From Roseomonas indoligenes (GTDB lineage: Bacteria; Pseudomonadota; Alphaproteobacteria; Acetobacterales; Acetobacteraceae): a stretch of DNA of 64,000 nucleotides. The notes under the pieces are model-generated. The model was not told where the DNA came from and did no database searches. It was given only the letters and a program-made list of their open reading frames with translations. The stretch's first letter is position 1. The number at the start of each line of letters is the position of its first letter. The stretch covers positions 20,578 to 84,577 of the forward strand of contig NZ_JAGIZA010000020.1 in assembly GCF_017813365.1 (NCBI RefSeq), written 5' to 3'. Both the position numbers and the translations under genes were made by a program. This document shows positions 33,046 to 42,063 of the stretch, in pieces.

Positions 33046-34085
33046 GGCCTTGTTGCATATTCCTTGCAGGTAGGCCTGCATGAGCAAGGCAGTGGTACAT
33101 GGTGAGCGTCCCAGGGCGCGCTATCGGACCCGGAACTGGCGTGAGTACGACCGAGGGCTGATTGCCCGCGGCGACCTGACGGTGTGGATCTCGCCGGATC
33201 TGACCTGGCATGTGGAGGAGGGCACGGGGCGGCGAGGTCGGCCCCGGGTCTTCACGGACGTGGCGATCCAGGCGGTGCTGACGCTGAAGGTGCTGTACCA
33301 GCTACCGCTCCGGGCAGCCCAGGGCATGGCGGGGGGCCTGATCCGGCTCGCCGGGCTGGACTGGAAGGTGCCCCATTACAGCACGCTCTCGCGGCGGCAG
33401 AAGGACCTGACGGTCACGATCCCCTATCGCGCCCGGGGCGGACCGCTGCACCTCATCATCGACAGCACTGGGTTGAAGGTGCTCGGCGAGGGCGAGTGGA
33501 AGGTCAGGAAGCACGGGGCGGACAAGCGGCGGGTGTGGCGCAAGGTGCATTTGGTGATCGATGCCGACAGCCACGAGGTCAGGGCCGTCGAGATGACGGA
33601 CCACCGGCACGGCGATGGCGAAATCGTCCCGGGCTTGCTGGCGCAGTTGCCGAAGGCGGAGCAGATCGGCGTCATCAGCGGTGACGGCGCTTACGATACC
33701 CGCGGCGTCTACGAGGCCTCGGCCGCCCGCGATGCGGCTCTGGTCGTGCCGCCACGGCGCAATGGCAAGCCGTGGAAGGCGCGAACCGCCGGGGCGGCTG
33801 AGCGCAACGAGAGCCTGCGCGCCATCAAACGCCTCGGGCGGCGGCTCTGGAAACGCTGGAGCGGGTACCACCGCCGCAGCCTGGCCGAGACCGCGATGTC
33901 TCGCCTCAAGCGCCTGGGCGAGCGCCTGTCTGCCCGCGATCCGGCTCGTCAGGTCGCCGAAGTGCAGATCCGCTGCGCGATCCTGAACACCTTCAACGCC
34001 CTCGGTATGCCCGACACCGTCGCTGTGGCCTGATCAAACCGTCAAAGACCGAGCCACGTCCGCGAGTTGAATTCTGCAACAGCGC
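33046..34085. mobile_element. Intact IS5-family insertion sequence
   Basis: The intact transposase gene is flanked by TGTTGCATATTCC (from 33051) on the left and GAATTCTGCAACA (34069-34081) on the right, which pair as imperfect inverted repeats. Including outer GGC/GCC bases gives about 1,040 bp. No clear target duplication is seen. A decayed relative lies at 3220-4055. It sits between a binding-protein gene and the next transport gene, so it may have split an operon. Confidence 0.7.
33080..34033 (+). CDS. IS5-family transposase
   Basis: The 317-residue protein has the DDE-type catalytic pattern: LIIDSTGLKVLGEGEWK (first Asp), GVISGDGAYDTRGVYEA (second Asp) and RRSLAETAMSRLKRLGERL (Glu). The first part (RYRTRNWREYDRGLIARGD) is the N-terminal domain of this group. 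The frame is uninterrupted, so the element may still move. The decayed copy at 3.2 kb aligns along its whole length apart from a 189-base deletion. Confidence 0.92.
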   Translation: MSKAVVHGERPRARYRTRNWREYDRGLIARGDLTVWISPDLTWHVEEGTGRRGRPRVFTDVAIQAVLTLKVLYQLPLRAAQGMAGGLIRLAGLDWKVPHYSTLSRRQKDLTVTIPYRARGGPLHLIIDSTGLKVLGEGEWKVRKHGADKRRVWRKVHLVIDADSHEVRAVEMTDHRHGDGEIVPGLLAQLPKAEQIGVISGDGAYDTRGVYEASAARDAALVVPPRRNGKPWKARTAGAAERNESLRAIKRLGRRLWKRWSGYHRRSLAETAMSRLKRLGERLSARDPARQVAEVQIRCAILNTFNALGMPDTVAVA

Positions 34086-34171
34086 CCAGCGGGACGGTAG
34101 CTGGGGGTGAAATGCCGATTGCGGCATCCGTCTTGCAGCACCGCCGTCGAGTTATCGTGAAAGGTCCGGAT

Positions 34172-35758
34172 ATGAACATGTCCCGCCGCTGCGTTTTCGG
34201 CATTGGCGCCGCCCTTGCCCTGGCGCGTCCCGCCCTCTCCCAGGGTGCGGCCGCGCGCACGCTGCGCTTCGTGCCGCAGGCCAACCTGGCGAATTTCGAC
34301 CCGATCTGGGGTACGCAGTTCGTCGTCCGCAACGCCGCGGCGCTCGTCTGGGACACGCTCTTCGGCGTCGACACGAATCTCATGCCGCAGCACCAGATGC
34401 TGGAGGCGCACGAGGTCTCCCCGGATGGCCTGACCTGGAGCTTCCGCCTGCGGCCAGGCCTGCGCTTCCACGACGACACGCCCGTGCTGGCGAAGGACTG
34501 CGTGGCCAGCCTCGCCCGCTGGTCCGCGCGCGACCCGATGGGGCAGATGGTGCGGGCCATCCAGCAGGAGCTCGTCGCCGTCGATGACCGCAGCTTCCGC
34601 TGGGTGCTGCGCCGGCCCTACCCGAAGCTGCCGCTCGCGCTCGGCAAGACCAACGGCCCCTGCGCCTTCATCATGCCGGAGCGGATCGCGAGCACCGATC
34701 CCTTCCAGCAGATCACCGAGTATGTCGGCTCCGGCCCCATGCGCTTCCTGCGCGGCGAGTGGGTGCCCGGCGCGAAGGCGGTGTTCGAGCGCTTCCCCGG
34801 CTATGTCCCGCGCGACGAGCCCGCCGCCTGGCTGGCCGGGGGCAAGCGCATGGCGGTGGACCGCGTCGAGTGGACCATCATGGCCGATCCCGCGACGGCC
34901 GCCGCCGCGCTGCAGAACGGCGAGGTGGACTGGTGGGAGAACCCGATCGCGGACCTCGTCCCGCTGCTCCGCCGCAACCGGCAGGTGGTGGTGGACATCG
35001 CGGATCCGCTCGGCAACATCGGCGCGCTGCGGATGAACTGCCTGCATCCGCCCTTCAACGACGCGCGCGTGCGCCGCGCCCTGCTGATGGCGATGGACCA
35101 GGAGGACTACATGCGCGCGCTGGTCGGCGACGACACGGGCATGTGGAAGCGCCTGCCGAGCTTCTTCACGCCGGGCACACCGCTCTACACCGAGGCCGGG
35201 GGCGAGATCCTCAAGGGCCCGCGCCGGATCGAGGAGGCGCGCCGGCTCGTCGCCGCCTCCGGCTACGACGGCGCGCCGATCGTCATGCTGGTCGCGCAGG
35301 ACGTGGCCATCGTGAAGACGCAGGGCGACGTCACCGCCGACCTCCTCGGCAAGATCGGGATCAAGGTGGATTACGTGGCCACCGACTGGGGCACGGTCGG
35401 CACGCGCCGCGCGAGCAAGGAGCCGCCGTCGCGCGGCGGCTGGAACATCTTCTTCTCCTGGTTCGGCGGCGCGGACTGCGCGACACCGGCCAGCTACACC
35501 GCGCTCCGCGCCAACGGCGAGGGCGCCTGGTTCGGCTGGCCCAGCAGCGAGGCCGTGGAGGCCGGGCGCGACGCTTGGTTCGCCGCCGCCGACCCGGCGG
35601 CCGAGAAGGCGGCGATGGACCGCGTCAACACGGCCGCCATGAGCGACGTGCCCTTCGCGCCCACGGGGTTCTTCCTCGCCCATCAGGCGTGGCGGCGGAA
35701 CGTGTCGGGGGTGCAGAAGGCGCCGCTGCCCTTGTTCTGGGGTGTCTCGAAGGGCTGA
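34172..35758 (+). CDS. ABC-type peptide/nickel-like substrate-binding protein (SBP family 5)
   Basis: The 528-residue protein starts MNMSRRCVFGIGAALALARP with a signal region ending near PALSQGAAART. The family-5 pattern follows: LRFVPQANLANFDPIWGTQF, LIP-like entry, LEAHEVSPDGLTWSFRLRPG, LRFHDDTPVLAKD, and FNDARVRRALLMAMDQEDYM. Such proteins load oligopeptides or other large solutes onto Dpp/Opp-type permeases. No full permease is present; a permease tail survives at 53987-54241. AAAGG precedes the start. It begins only ~90 bases after the IS5 end, so its original promoter may be gone. The amidase next to it suggests an amide ligand. Confidence 0.82.
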   Translation: MNMSRRCVFGIGAALALARPALSQGAAARTLRFVPQANLANFDPIWGTQFVVRNAAALVWDTLFGVDTNLMPQHQMLEAHEVSPDGLTWSFRLRPGLRFHDDTPVLAKDCVASLARWSARDPMGQMVRAIQQELVAVDDRSFRWVLRRPYPKLPLALGKTNGPCAFIMPERIASTDPFQQITEYVGSGPMRFLRGEWVPGAKAVFERFPGYVPRDEPAAWLAGGKRMAVDRVEWTIMADPATAAAALQNGEVDWWENPIADLVPLLRRNRQVVVDIADPLGNIGALRMNCLHPPFNDARVRRALLMAMDQEDYMRALVGDDTGMWKRLPSFFTPGTPLYTEAGGEILKGPRRIEEARRLVAASGYDGAPIVMLVAQDVAIVKTQGDVTADLLGKIGIKVDYVATDWGTVGTRRASKEPPSRGGWNIFFSWFGGADCATPASYTALRANGEGAWFGWPSSEAVEAGRDAWFAAADPAAEKAAMDRVNTAAMSDVPFAPTGFFLAHQAWRRNVSGVQKAPLPLFWGVSKG

Positions 35759-35878
35759 TCCGCGCGGCGGCCGCGTGCTCCGCCGCCTTCCCGCATCCTG
35801 GCGGGAGGGGGCGGCGGCCTGGCTTGCCTTGCTGGCCTGCCCCCTGTTCCATCCCGACCCCCGAGGAGACCCGCTGCC

Positions 35879-37246
35879 ATGTCCGATCGCGGCAGGCCGA
35901 CGCCCCGCCCTTTCTTCCCGGCCAGCGCCGGCTTCGCCGAAGGCCGCTCCACGCCCCGCGCCTTCCTGGAGGGCTGCCTGGAGGAGCTGGAGCGCTGGGA
36001 ACCCGCCGTCGGCGCTTTCACCAACACGGCGGTGAAGGAGGCGCGGCGCGCCGCCGATGAATCCGCCGGGCGCTGGAAGGCCGGCCGCCCCCGTTCCGCC
36101 ATTGACGGCATGCCGGTGGGCGTGAAGGACATCATCGACACGGACGACATGCCGACCGGCAACGGATCGCCACTCTATGACGGCTACCGTCCGCGCTTCA
36201 GTGCCGCCAGCGCCCAGGCGCTGCGCGAGGCCGGGGCCGTCATCCTCGGCAAGACCGTGACGACGGAGTTCGCCTCCACCCAGCCGCGCGGCACCCGCAA
36301 CCCCTGGGACCTCGCCCGCACCCCGGGCGGCAGCAGCAGCGGCTCGGCCGCCGCGGTCGCGGCGGGCATGGCCTCGGGCGCCCTCGGGACGCAGGTGGTC
36401 GGCTCCATCATCCGCCCCTCCGGCTTCTGCGGCGTGCACGGCTTCAAGCCGAGCTTCGGCGGCATCAACCGCGGCGGCAGCCTCGACTTCCTCAGCCAGA
36501 GCTGCACGGGCCCGATCGCCGCCAGCCTGGCGGATGCCTGGATCCTCGCCCGCGCCATCTCGGCCGAGGTGGGCGGCGACCCCGGCCATCCCGGCCTCGG
36601 TGGCCCGCTGCTGCCGCCGCCGCCGCGCGCCCCGCGCCGCCTGGGGCTGCTGCGGACCGCCGGCTGGGCGGTGGCGGGCGAGGGCGCCCGCGCGGCGCTG
36701 GAGGCCGCGGCGGCGGCGCTGGGCCGGGCCGGGGTGGAGGTGCTGCGGCCGGAGACCCACGGGCCGCTGGCCGCGCTGGAGGCGGCGGTGGCCGGGGCCC
36801 TGCCAGAGACGCAGCGCATGCTGGCCTGGGAATGGCGCTGGCCGCTAAACGCCTTCGTCGCGCGGGACCGCGAGGCCCTCAGCACGTCCACGCGCGACCG
36901 CGCGGAGGTGGCCCGGCGCATCACGCGCGACGAATACGCCTCCCTCCTGCAGCGCCGCCGTCATGCGCGCGCGCTTCTCGCCGCGGTGATGACGGAATGC
37001 GACGCACTGATCGGCATCACCGCCCCCGGGGCGGCGCCGGTCGGCCTCGGGGCGACGGGTGACCCTGCCTGCGCGGCGGCAGGCTCCTACTTGGGAGGGC
37101 CAGTAGTCGCCCTGCCGCTGCTGTGGGATGAGGACCTGCCGCTCGGCCTCCAGCTCCTAGGTGCCGCGGGCGCGGACGAGGAACTCTTCGCGCATGCTGC
37201 ATGGCTAGAGCGACAACTAGCAGTAGGAGCTGCCGGCAAGTCGTAA
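35879..37246 (+). CDS. Amidase signature-family enzyme
   Basis: The 455-residue protein has the amidase catalytic set: Lys in DGMPVGVKDIIDTDD, the cis-Ser in TPGGSSSGSAAAVAAGMA, and the nucleophile Ser region GTQVVGSIIRPSGFCGVHGF. The common GTQTGGS is GTQVVGS here. It hydrolyses an amide to the acid and ammonia. It follows the family-5 binding protein by 120 bases. A second amidase is at 49470-50741, so two amide-cleaving steps or substrates may be involved. Confidence 0.85.
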   Translation: MSDRGRPTPRPFFPASAGFAEGRSTPRAFLEGCLEELERWEPAVGAFTNTAVKEARRAADESAGRWKAGRPRSAIDGMPVGVKDIIDTDDMPTGNGSPLYDGYRPRFSAASAQALREAGAVILGKTVTTEFASTQPRGTRNPWDLARTPGGSSSGSAAAVAAGMASGALGTQVVGSIIRPSGFCGVHGFKPSFGGINRGGSLDFLSQSCTGPIAASLADAWILARAISAEVGGDPGHPGLGGPLLPPPPRAPRRLGLLRTAGWAVAGEGARAALEAAAAALGRAGVEVLRPETHGPLAALEAAVAGALPETQRMLAWEWRWPLNAFVARDREALSTSTRDRAEVARRITRDEYASLLQRRRHARALLAAVMTECDALIGITAPGAAPVGLGATGDPACAAAGSYLGGPVVALPLLWDEDLPLGLQLLGAAGADEELFAHAAWLERQLAVGAAGKS

Positions 37247-37388
37247 TGAGGCTCCGGCCCAGACTTGTTGCCGCGGCAGCCTGCGGGCGCGGGGAAGTTT
37301 GACACCGGCTTCGTTGGATAGCGTTGAAGCAGAGGAAGACGGGAAACAGGAGTAGCCCTTATTCGTCTGCACAGGACGGGCTATCAGC

Positions 37389-38294
37389 TCAGGGTAGCTC
37401 CTCGCTCCCGGGTACCACGCCCTTTGGCAGGCTCCGCACATAGGCCGTCAGCTCGCCCGGGCGGGTGATCCACAGCTTGTCGCGCTGCTTCAGCACGTGC
37501 TCCAGGGCGCGGCGCAGCTGCCGCAGGCGGTAGGGCTGCCCGATCACGAAGGGGTGCAGGACGATGCTGCAAACCAGCGGGTACTTCGCCGCTTGGTGCA
37601 GCAGCTCGTCGAAGTGGTCCGTGATCATGTTTGCGAACTCGCGCCCGGAGTGCTGCCGGTACACCTGGGCGGGGCTGTCGTTGAGCTCGACGGAGTAGGG
37701 CACGGAGAGGATCGGGCCGGAGCGGGTGCGCATCCAGAAGGGCTGGTCGTCCGCCGGCCACTCCATCACGTACTCGAAGCCCTCCTCGACCAGCAGGTCG
37801 GGAGTGGCGTTGCTCTCGGCGAGCCAGGGGCCGAGCCAGCCCTTGGGGCGCGCGCCGGAATGGCGGCGGATGCCCTCGGCGCTCTCGGCGATGAGGCGGC
37901 GCTCATCCTCCTCCCACAGCCCGTCCTGGCGCTCCGCGTTCGTGCGACCATGGCCGACGAACTCATCCCCGCGCTTCAGCAGGGCCGGAGCGATCTCCGG
38001 GCACATGTCCAGGGCCGCGGTGTTCACGTTGTGGGCGCAGGGCAGGCCCAGCTCGTCCAGCAGGTCCAGCAGGTACCAGAGGCCGACGCGGTTGCCGTAG
38101 TCGCGCCAGGCGTAGTTGCGCTGGCTCTGCGGTGCGCCGATCGTCGCGCTGTCGCTGCCGAGCCCCGCGCGGAAGGCGTGGTGCTCGATGTTGTTGCAGA
38201 TGAGGAGCGCGAGGCGCTTGCCGCCGGGCCACTCATAGGTCGGGCGCTGCGGGATGGCGCTGTGGTCGTAGCGCGTCTGGGACGGAAGCTTCAT
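37389..38294 (-). CDS. Polysaccharide deacetylase (NodB-fold)-family protein, PuuE-like
   Basis: The 301-residue protein has LALLICNNIEHHAFRAGLGS, FVGHGRTNAERQDGL (the His motif of NodB-like and allantoinase-like enzymes), RPKGWLGPWLAESNATPDLL and SIVLHPFVIGQPYRLRQL. Members of this branch hydrolyse C-N bonds of small amides rather than sugars. It overlaps the oxidoreductase gene by ATGA and is third in the leftward ligase operon. A role in amide or N-formyl hydrolysis is plausible for the catabolic region; it is not a cell-wall enzyme by context. Confidence 0.7.
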   Translation of the reverse strand: MKLPSQTRYDHSAIPQRPTYEWPGGKRLALLICNNIEHHAFRAGLGSDSATIGAPQSQRNYAWRDYGNRVGLWYLLDLLDELGLPCAHNVNTAALDMCPEIAPALLKRGDEFVGHGRTNAERQDGLWEEDERRLIAESAEGIRRHSGARPKGWLGPWLAESNATPDLLVEEGFEYVMEWPADDQPFWMRTRSGPILSVPYSVELNDSPAQVYRQHSGREFANMITDHFDELLHQAAKYPLVCSIVLHPFVIGQPYRLRQLRRALEHVLKQRDKLWITRPGELTAYVRSLPKGVVPGSEELP

Positions 38295-39289
38295 GCGTTT
38301 GTCTCCACCGTCATCACGATGCGCTCCTTCACGCCGCGGTCCAGCAGGGCGGCCAGGGCGTCCTGCGCCTGGGAGAGCGGATAGGTGCGGAAGACCGGGG
38401 CGTGGAGCTTGCCCTCGCCGTGCAGGGCGAAGATCTCCTCGAAGCAGCGGCGGGCGAGATCCGGCATGCGCTTGCGGTAGTCGCTGATCTGCAGCCCGCT
38501 GACCTCGATGTTCTTTACCAGCAGGTAGTTGGCCTTCACCGAGGGGATGCGGCCGGCCGCGAAGCCGATCACCACCAGCCGGCCACGCCAGGCCATGGCC
38601 CGCAGCGCGGCGTCGAAGATGTCGCCGCCGAGCATGTCCAGAACCACGTCGGCCCCCGCGCCGCCCGTCTCCGCCTGGACCTGATCGCGCAGGCTGTCGC
38701 GCAGGTTCTCGCGCGAGAGGTCGATCACGGCATCCGCCCCGGCCTCTCGCACCAGGTCGGCCTTGGCCATGGAGGAGACGCCGGCCAGCACCTTCGCGCC
38801 GAAGGCCTTGGCGAGCTGGACCGCGGCGATGCCGACGGCGCCGGTGGCGCCCAGCACCAGCACGGATTCACCGGGCTGCACCCGGCCGCGCTCCCGCAGG
38901 CCGAACCAGGCGGTGTCGGCGGCGAGCGAGGTGGAGGCGGCCTCCTCGAAGCTCATGGAGGCGGGCAGGGCGTAGCACTGGTCGGCGGGGGCCAGGGCGT
39001 ACTCGGCGTAGCCGCCGATTTCCGCCATGGCGAGGACGCGGTCCCCGACGGAGAGGCCGGTGACGCCCTCCCCAAGCGCCGCCACCGTGCCGGCCGGGCC
39101 CTTGCCGGGGGTGAAGGGGAGTTGGGGCTTGAACTGGTAGTTGCCGGCGATGACGATCGTGTCCACGAAGTTCGCGGCCACGGCGCCGACGCGCACCAGC
39201 ACCTCGCCCTTCCCCGGGGCGGGCACCGGCCGCTCGTCCACCGAGACGCGGTCGATCCCGCCGAATTCGTGCACCACCACGGCCTGCAT
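38291..39289 (-). CDS. NADPH:quinone oxidoreductase-type zinc-free alcohol dehydrogenase family protein
   Basis: The 332-residue protein is of the quinone-oxidoreductase branch of the medium-chain family: MQAVVVHEFGGIDRVSVDER, LPFTPGKGPAGTVAALGEGV, the NADP-binding VLVLGATGAVGIAAVQLAKA and VVLDMLGGDIFDAALRAM. The structural-zinc Cys ladder is absent. It reduces quinones or enoyl-type C=C bonds with NADPH. It lies 14 bases after the CoA ligase gene and overlaps the deacetylase gene, so the three are co-transcribed. Confidence 0.8.
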   Translation of the reverse strand: MQAVVVHEFGGIDRVSVDERPVPAPGKGEVLVRVGAVAANFVDTIVIAGNYQFKPQLPFTPGKGPAGTVAALGEGVTGLSVGDRVLAMAEIGGYAEYALAPADQCYALPASMSFEEAASTSLAADTAWFGLRERGRVQPGESVLVLGATGAVGIAAVQLAKAFGAKVLAGVSSMAKADLVREAGADAVIDLSRENLRDSLRDQVQAETGGAGADVVLDMLGGDIFDAALRAMAWRGRLVVIGFAAGRIPSVKANYLLVKNIEVSGLQISDYRKRMPDLARRCFEEIFALHGEGKLHAPVFRTYPLSQAQDALAALLDRGVKERIVMTVETNA

Positions 39290-39303
39290 GGGTCTTCTCC
39301 CGG

Positions 39304-40950
39304 TCAGGCGCGGGCGGGCAGGCGGACGGGGCGGGGGCTCAGCTCCCCCGCCTCCAGCCGCGCGGCCATGGCGCGCTTGAGGATCTTGCCGCTAGCGGTC
39401 AGCGGGATCTCCTCCACCGGCAGGAAGTACTCGGGCTGGTCGTACTTCGACAGGCCGGCGGCATCGAGGTGCAGCAGGATCTCCTCGGCCTCCGCCGATT
39501 GACCGGGGCGGAGCTGGACGGCGAGGCACACCTTCTCCCCCAGCCGTTCGTCCGGCACGGGAAGCGCGGCGGCGCGCAGCACGGCGGGGTGCTGCATGGC
39601 CAGGGTCTCGATCTTCGCGGGGAAGATGTTGTGGCCGCCGCGGATGATCACGTCCTTCTTGCGGCCGGTGATGCGGATATAGCCCGCCTCGTCCACCCAG
39701 CCGAGGTCGCCCGTCATGAACCAGCCATCGGCGTTGAAGCTGTCCTCCGTCGCGCCCTGCTCGTCGAAGTAGCCGAGCATGAGGGAGGCGCCGCGGCCGC
39801 CGATCTGGCCGGTCTCGCCGGCGGGCAGCTCCTGCTCCGGGTTGTCGCGGGAGAAGACGCGCACCTCGTAGCCCGGGCAGCACTTGCCGGAGGTCTCCGT
39901 CATTCGCTCCAGCGGGTCGTTCGGCAGGGTGTAGTGGTGGGAGGAGGCCTCGGTCATGCCGTAGCCGCTCTGGGGCGTTACGCCATGTTCCAGCAGCCCG
40001 GCCACCACGGCCTTCGGCACGGCGGCCCCGGAGACGCGGAAGCCGCGCACCCGGCCAAGGGTCTTCATGCCCCGCTGACGCATCTCGTGCAGCAGGTCGA
40101 TAGCGTGGGTGGGCACGCCGACGAGGTAGGAGGTGTCCGTCTCCACCAGCCGGTCCAGCAGGGACTTCCCGCGCGGCAGGTCGTGGATTACCAGTTCTGC
40201 CCCGCAGAGGAGGGCGATGACGAGGGAGCCGAAGCCGAGATTATGGGAGAGGGGGGAGAGGCTGGCGATGACGTCCTCCTCCCCCAGCGACCAGTCCGCC
40301 ACGATGGCGCGGGCATTGCCGAGCAGCGTGTTGTCGCTGTGCATCACACCTTTCGGCTGGCCCGTGGTGCCGGAGGTGAAGGCGAGATAGACCACGCCGT
40401 CCGGATCGGGCACAGGGGGCGCGTCGCTCCGCTCGCCGTCATAGGGCCAGAGGTCCTCACCGTTGGACTTCTCCAGCCGGACGACACGCTTCAACGTCGT
40501 CAGGCCCTTCACCGCCTCGAAGAGGTCGTGGCGGTCGGCATCCGCGCCGTGGCCGGGCTCGGCGATGAGGGCAGCGGCGCGCATGCGCTCCAGCAGCCCC
40601 GCCACCTCGGCTACCGTGTGGTCCCGGTGCAGGGAGGGGCAGAGGACAAGCCCATCCCGCGAGCAGGCGAGGAGGGCGACGGCCACTTCCACCCGGCTGG
40701 GCAGCCAGGCGGCGACGCGCTGGCCCTGACGCAGCCCGGCGGTGCGGAGATCGGCCGAGAGCCGGTCCGCGGCGGCCACCAGGGCACCGATCGTCACGCG
40801 GCGGCGGGCATCGCGGATCGCGGGAGCGTCGGGGGTGCGGGCGGCGCGGTCGGCCGCGATCCGGTAGATCGTCTCCTCCCGCCAGAAGCCGGACTCGTAG
40901 CCCTTGCGCAGACGCTCTCGGCTGAGGGTGGTGAGGAGGGTGTTGCTCAT
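39304..40950 (-). CDS. AMP-dependent acyl-CoA synthetase/ligase (AliA/cyclohexanecarboxylate-CoA ligase-like)
   Basis: The 548-residue protein has the AMP-binding signature VYLAFTSGTTGQPKGVMHSD, SGYGMTEASSHHYTLP, WFMTGDLGWVDEAGYIRITG with RKKDVIIRGGHN, and the catalytic Lys in LTASGKILKRAMAAR. It activates a carboxylic acid to its CoA ester with ATP. It is first in the leftward operon and its start is 25 bases from the palindrome at 40976-40991. A pathway acid that enters beta-oxidation after ring opening is a plausible substrate. Confidence 0.85.
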   Translation of the reverse strand: MSNTLLTTLSRERLRKGYESGFWREETIYRIAADRAARTPDAPAIRDARRRVTIGALVAAADRLSADLRTAGLRQGQRVAAWLPSRVEVAVALLACSRDGLVLCPSLHRDHTVAEVAGLLERMRAAALIAEPGHGADADRHDLFEAVKGLTTLKRVVRLEKSNGEDLWPYDGERSDAPPVPDPDGVVYLAFTSGTTGQPKGVMHSDNTLLGNARAIVADWSLGEEDVIASLSPLSHNLGFGSLVIALLCGAELVIHDLPRGKSLLDRLVETDTSYLVGVPTHAIDLLHEMRQRGMKTLGRVRGFRVSGAAVPKAVVAGLLEHGVTPQSGYGMTEASSHHYTLPNDPLERMTETSGKCCPGYEVRVFSRDNPEQELPAGETGQIGGRGASLMLGYFDEQGATEDSFNADGWFMTGDLGWVDEAGYIRITGRKKDVIIRGGHNIFPAKIETLAMQHPAVLRAAALPVPDERLGEKVCLAVQLRPGQSAEAEEILLHLDAAGLSKYDQPEYFLPVEEIPLTASGKILKRAMAARLEAGELSPRPVRLPARA

Positions 40951-40975
40951 GCGCCCCGCCGGTCCAGGTAGGATG

Positions 40976-40991
40976 TAATGTCAGGACATTA
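40976..40991. promoter_or_regulatory. Operator TAATGTC-AG-GACATTA, copy 1
   Basis: A perfect 7+2+7 palindrome between the CoA ligase gene (leftward) and the HutC-type GntR gene (rightward). The same site is at 41962-41993 and 51742-51757. Its position allows control of the ligase operon and possibly autoregulation of the regulator. Confidence 0.8.
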
Positions 40992-41109
40992 AGGCGGTGG
41001 CCTGTTTCCATGTCAAGGCAGGAGCCATCCGGATCGCCGCCGCTTCGGCCCGGCGCCGTGATGCTCTAGAGAGGCGCCCTTCCGCGGAAACGCCCGGAGT
41101 CATGCCTTA

Positions 41110-41937
41110 ATGCCCACCACCGTCGCCCGCGCCGAAGCCGATCCCGCGATCCCGGGCCGCGATGCGCCGATTGCGTTCGGGCTGGAGAGCCTGCCGCCGC
41201 TCGACACGACCAGCGCCATGCCGCTCTACACGCAGCTTGCCGAACGCCTCTCCGCCCCCATCCAGGCGAATCACGCCGCCCTCGTCGGCCATGCCCTGCC
41301 GACGGAGCTGGAGTGCATGGCCTATTTCGGCGTCAGCCGCCCGACCGTCCGCCAGGCCATGGCCCAGCTTGTCTCGATGGGCTTGGTGGCTCGGGGGAGG
41401 GGCCGCGGCACCTTTGTCGCGCCTGAGCGACTGAACCACGACGTCTCCCTCGCCTTCGAGGACGAGATGCGCGCGGCCCACCGCACCGTGCGCTTCCAGA
41501 CCCTGTCCCGCGCGGAGATCGCGGCGCCCGCGGCCGTCGCTGCCCGCCTGAACCTGCCCGCCGGGGAGAGGGTCGAGCACATCGAGCGCCTGCGCTTCCT
41601 CGACGACGAGGTCTTCGCCTTCGAGCAGCGCTACCTGCCCCTCTCAGTCGCCCGCCACGTCACCGCCCGCATGCTGGAGGAGATGGCCATCATCTCTCTC
41701 CTCACCGAGGCGATGGGCCAGTCTCCGGCCCGCATCACCAACACCGTCCGCTGCATTCCCACGGAGGCCCGCATTGCCCGCGCGCTCGGCGTACCCGGCC
41801 GCACGCCGCTCCTGCATACGGAGCACACCTACTTCGCCCCCTCCGGCGCGCCGGTGCTGCACGGTACGGTGTGGTTCAACGGAGAGCGCTTCCAGTTCAC
41901 CCTCGACTCGCCCATTCAGGCGGGCCCGCGCGGCTGA
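41110..41937 (+). CDS. GntR-family regulator, HutC/UTRA type
   Basis: The 275-residue protein has a winged helix-turn-helix at ~residues 35-105 (MPLYTQLAERLSAPIQANHA, CMAYFGVSRPTVRQAMAQLV, GRGRGTFVAP) and a UTRA ligand domain (RFQTLSRAEIAAPAAVAARL, VEHIERLRFLDDEVFAFEQR, LHTEHTYFAPSGAPVLHG). Family members release DNA when a pathway metabolite binds. The N-terminus before the HTH is about 35 residues long, so ATG 41218 is an alternative start. It sits between two copies of TAATGTC-N2-GACATTA, its likely operator, with a third copy before the TctC gene. Confidence 0.88.
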   Translation: MPTTVARAEADPAIPGRDAPIAFGLESLPPLDTTSAMPLYTQLAERLSAPIQANHAALVGHALPTELECMAYFGVSRPTVRQAMAQLVSMGLVARGRGRGTFVAPERLNHDVSLAFEDEMRAAHRTVRFQTLSRAEIAAPAAVAARLNLPAGERVEHIERLRFLDDEVFAFEQRYLPLSVARHVTARMLEEMAIISLLTEAMGQSPARITNTVRCIPTEARIARALGVPGRTPLLHTEHTYFAPSGAPVLHGTVWFNGERFQFTLDSPIQAGPRG

Positions 41938-41961
41938 GTTTCGCTTGACGCGCGCCGACGG

Positions 41962-41993
41962 CTTCGCCTTAATGTCAGGACATTAAGGCGAAG
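41962..41993. promoter_or_regulatory. Operator copy 2, a 32-bp perfect palindrome over the hydroxylase promoter
   Basis: The core TAATGTC-AG-GACATTA is extended here to CTTCGCCTTAATGTC-AG-GACATTAAGGCGAAG, a perfect 15+2+15 inverted repeat. TTGACG at 41945-41950 with a TAATGT hexamer inside the palindrome could be the promoter, so bound repressor would block it. It precedes the ~9.7-kb operon. Confidence 0.85.
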
Positions 41994-42021
41994 TGGCCCT
42001 CCGTCGGGCCCGGAGGAGCCC

Positions 42022-42063
42022 ATGGCCAAACCTTGGCACCAGGAGGCGGGGCCGGCCGCATGA
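42022..42063 (+). CDS. Possible 13-residue leader peptide
   Basis: An ATG at 42022 follows GGAGGAG and encodes MAKPWHQEAGPAA. Its TGA (42061-42063) overlaps the ATG of the FAD subunit (ATGA). The FAD subunit's own Shine-Dalgarno (AGGAGG, 42041-42046) is 13 bases away, which is long, so translation of the leader may deliver ribosomes to it. No conservation evidence is available. Confidence 0.4.
   Translation: MAKPWHQEAGPAA

Noticed and set aside
34034..36760. 908-codon open frame on the minus strand
   Set aside because: It is the antisense of the family-5 binding protein and the amidase, both with clear motifs. The high GC content leaves few stops in the antisense frame.
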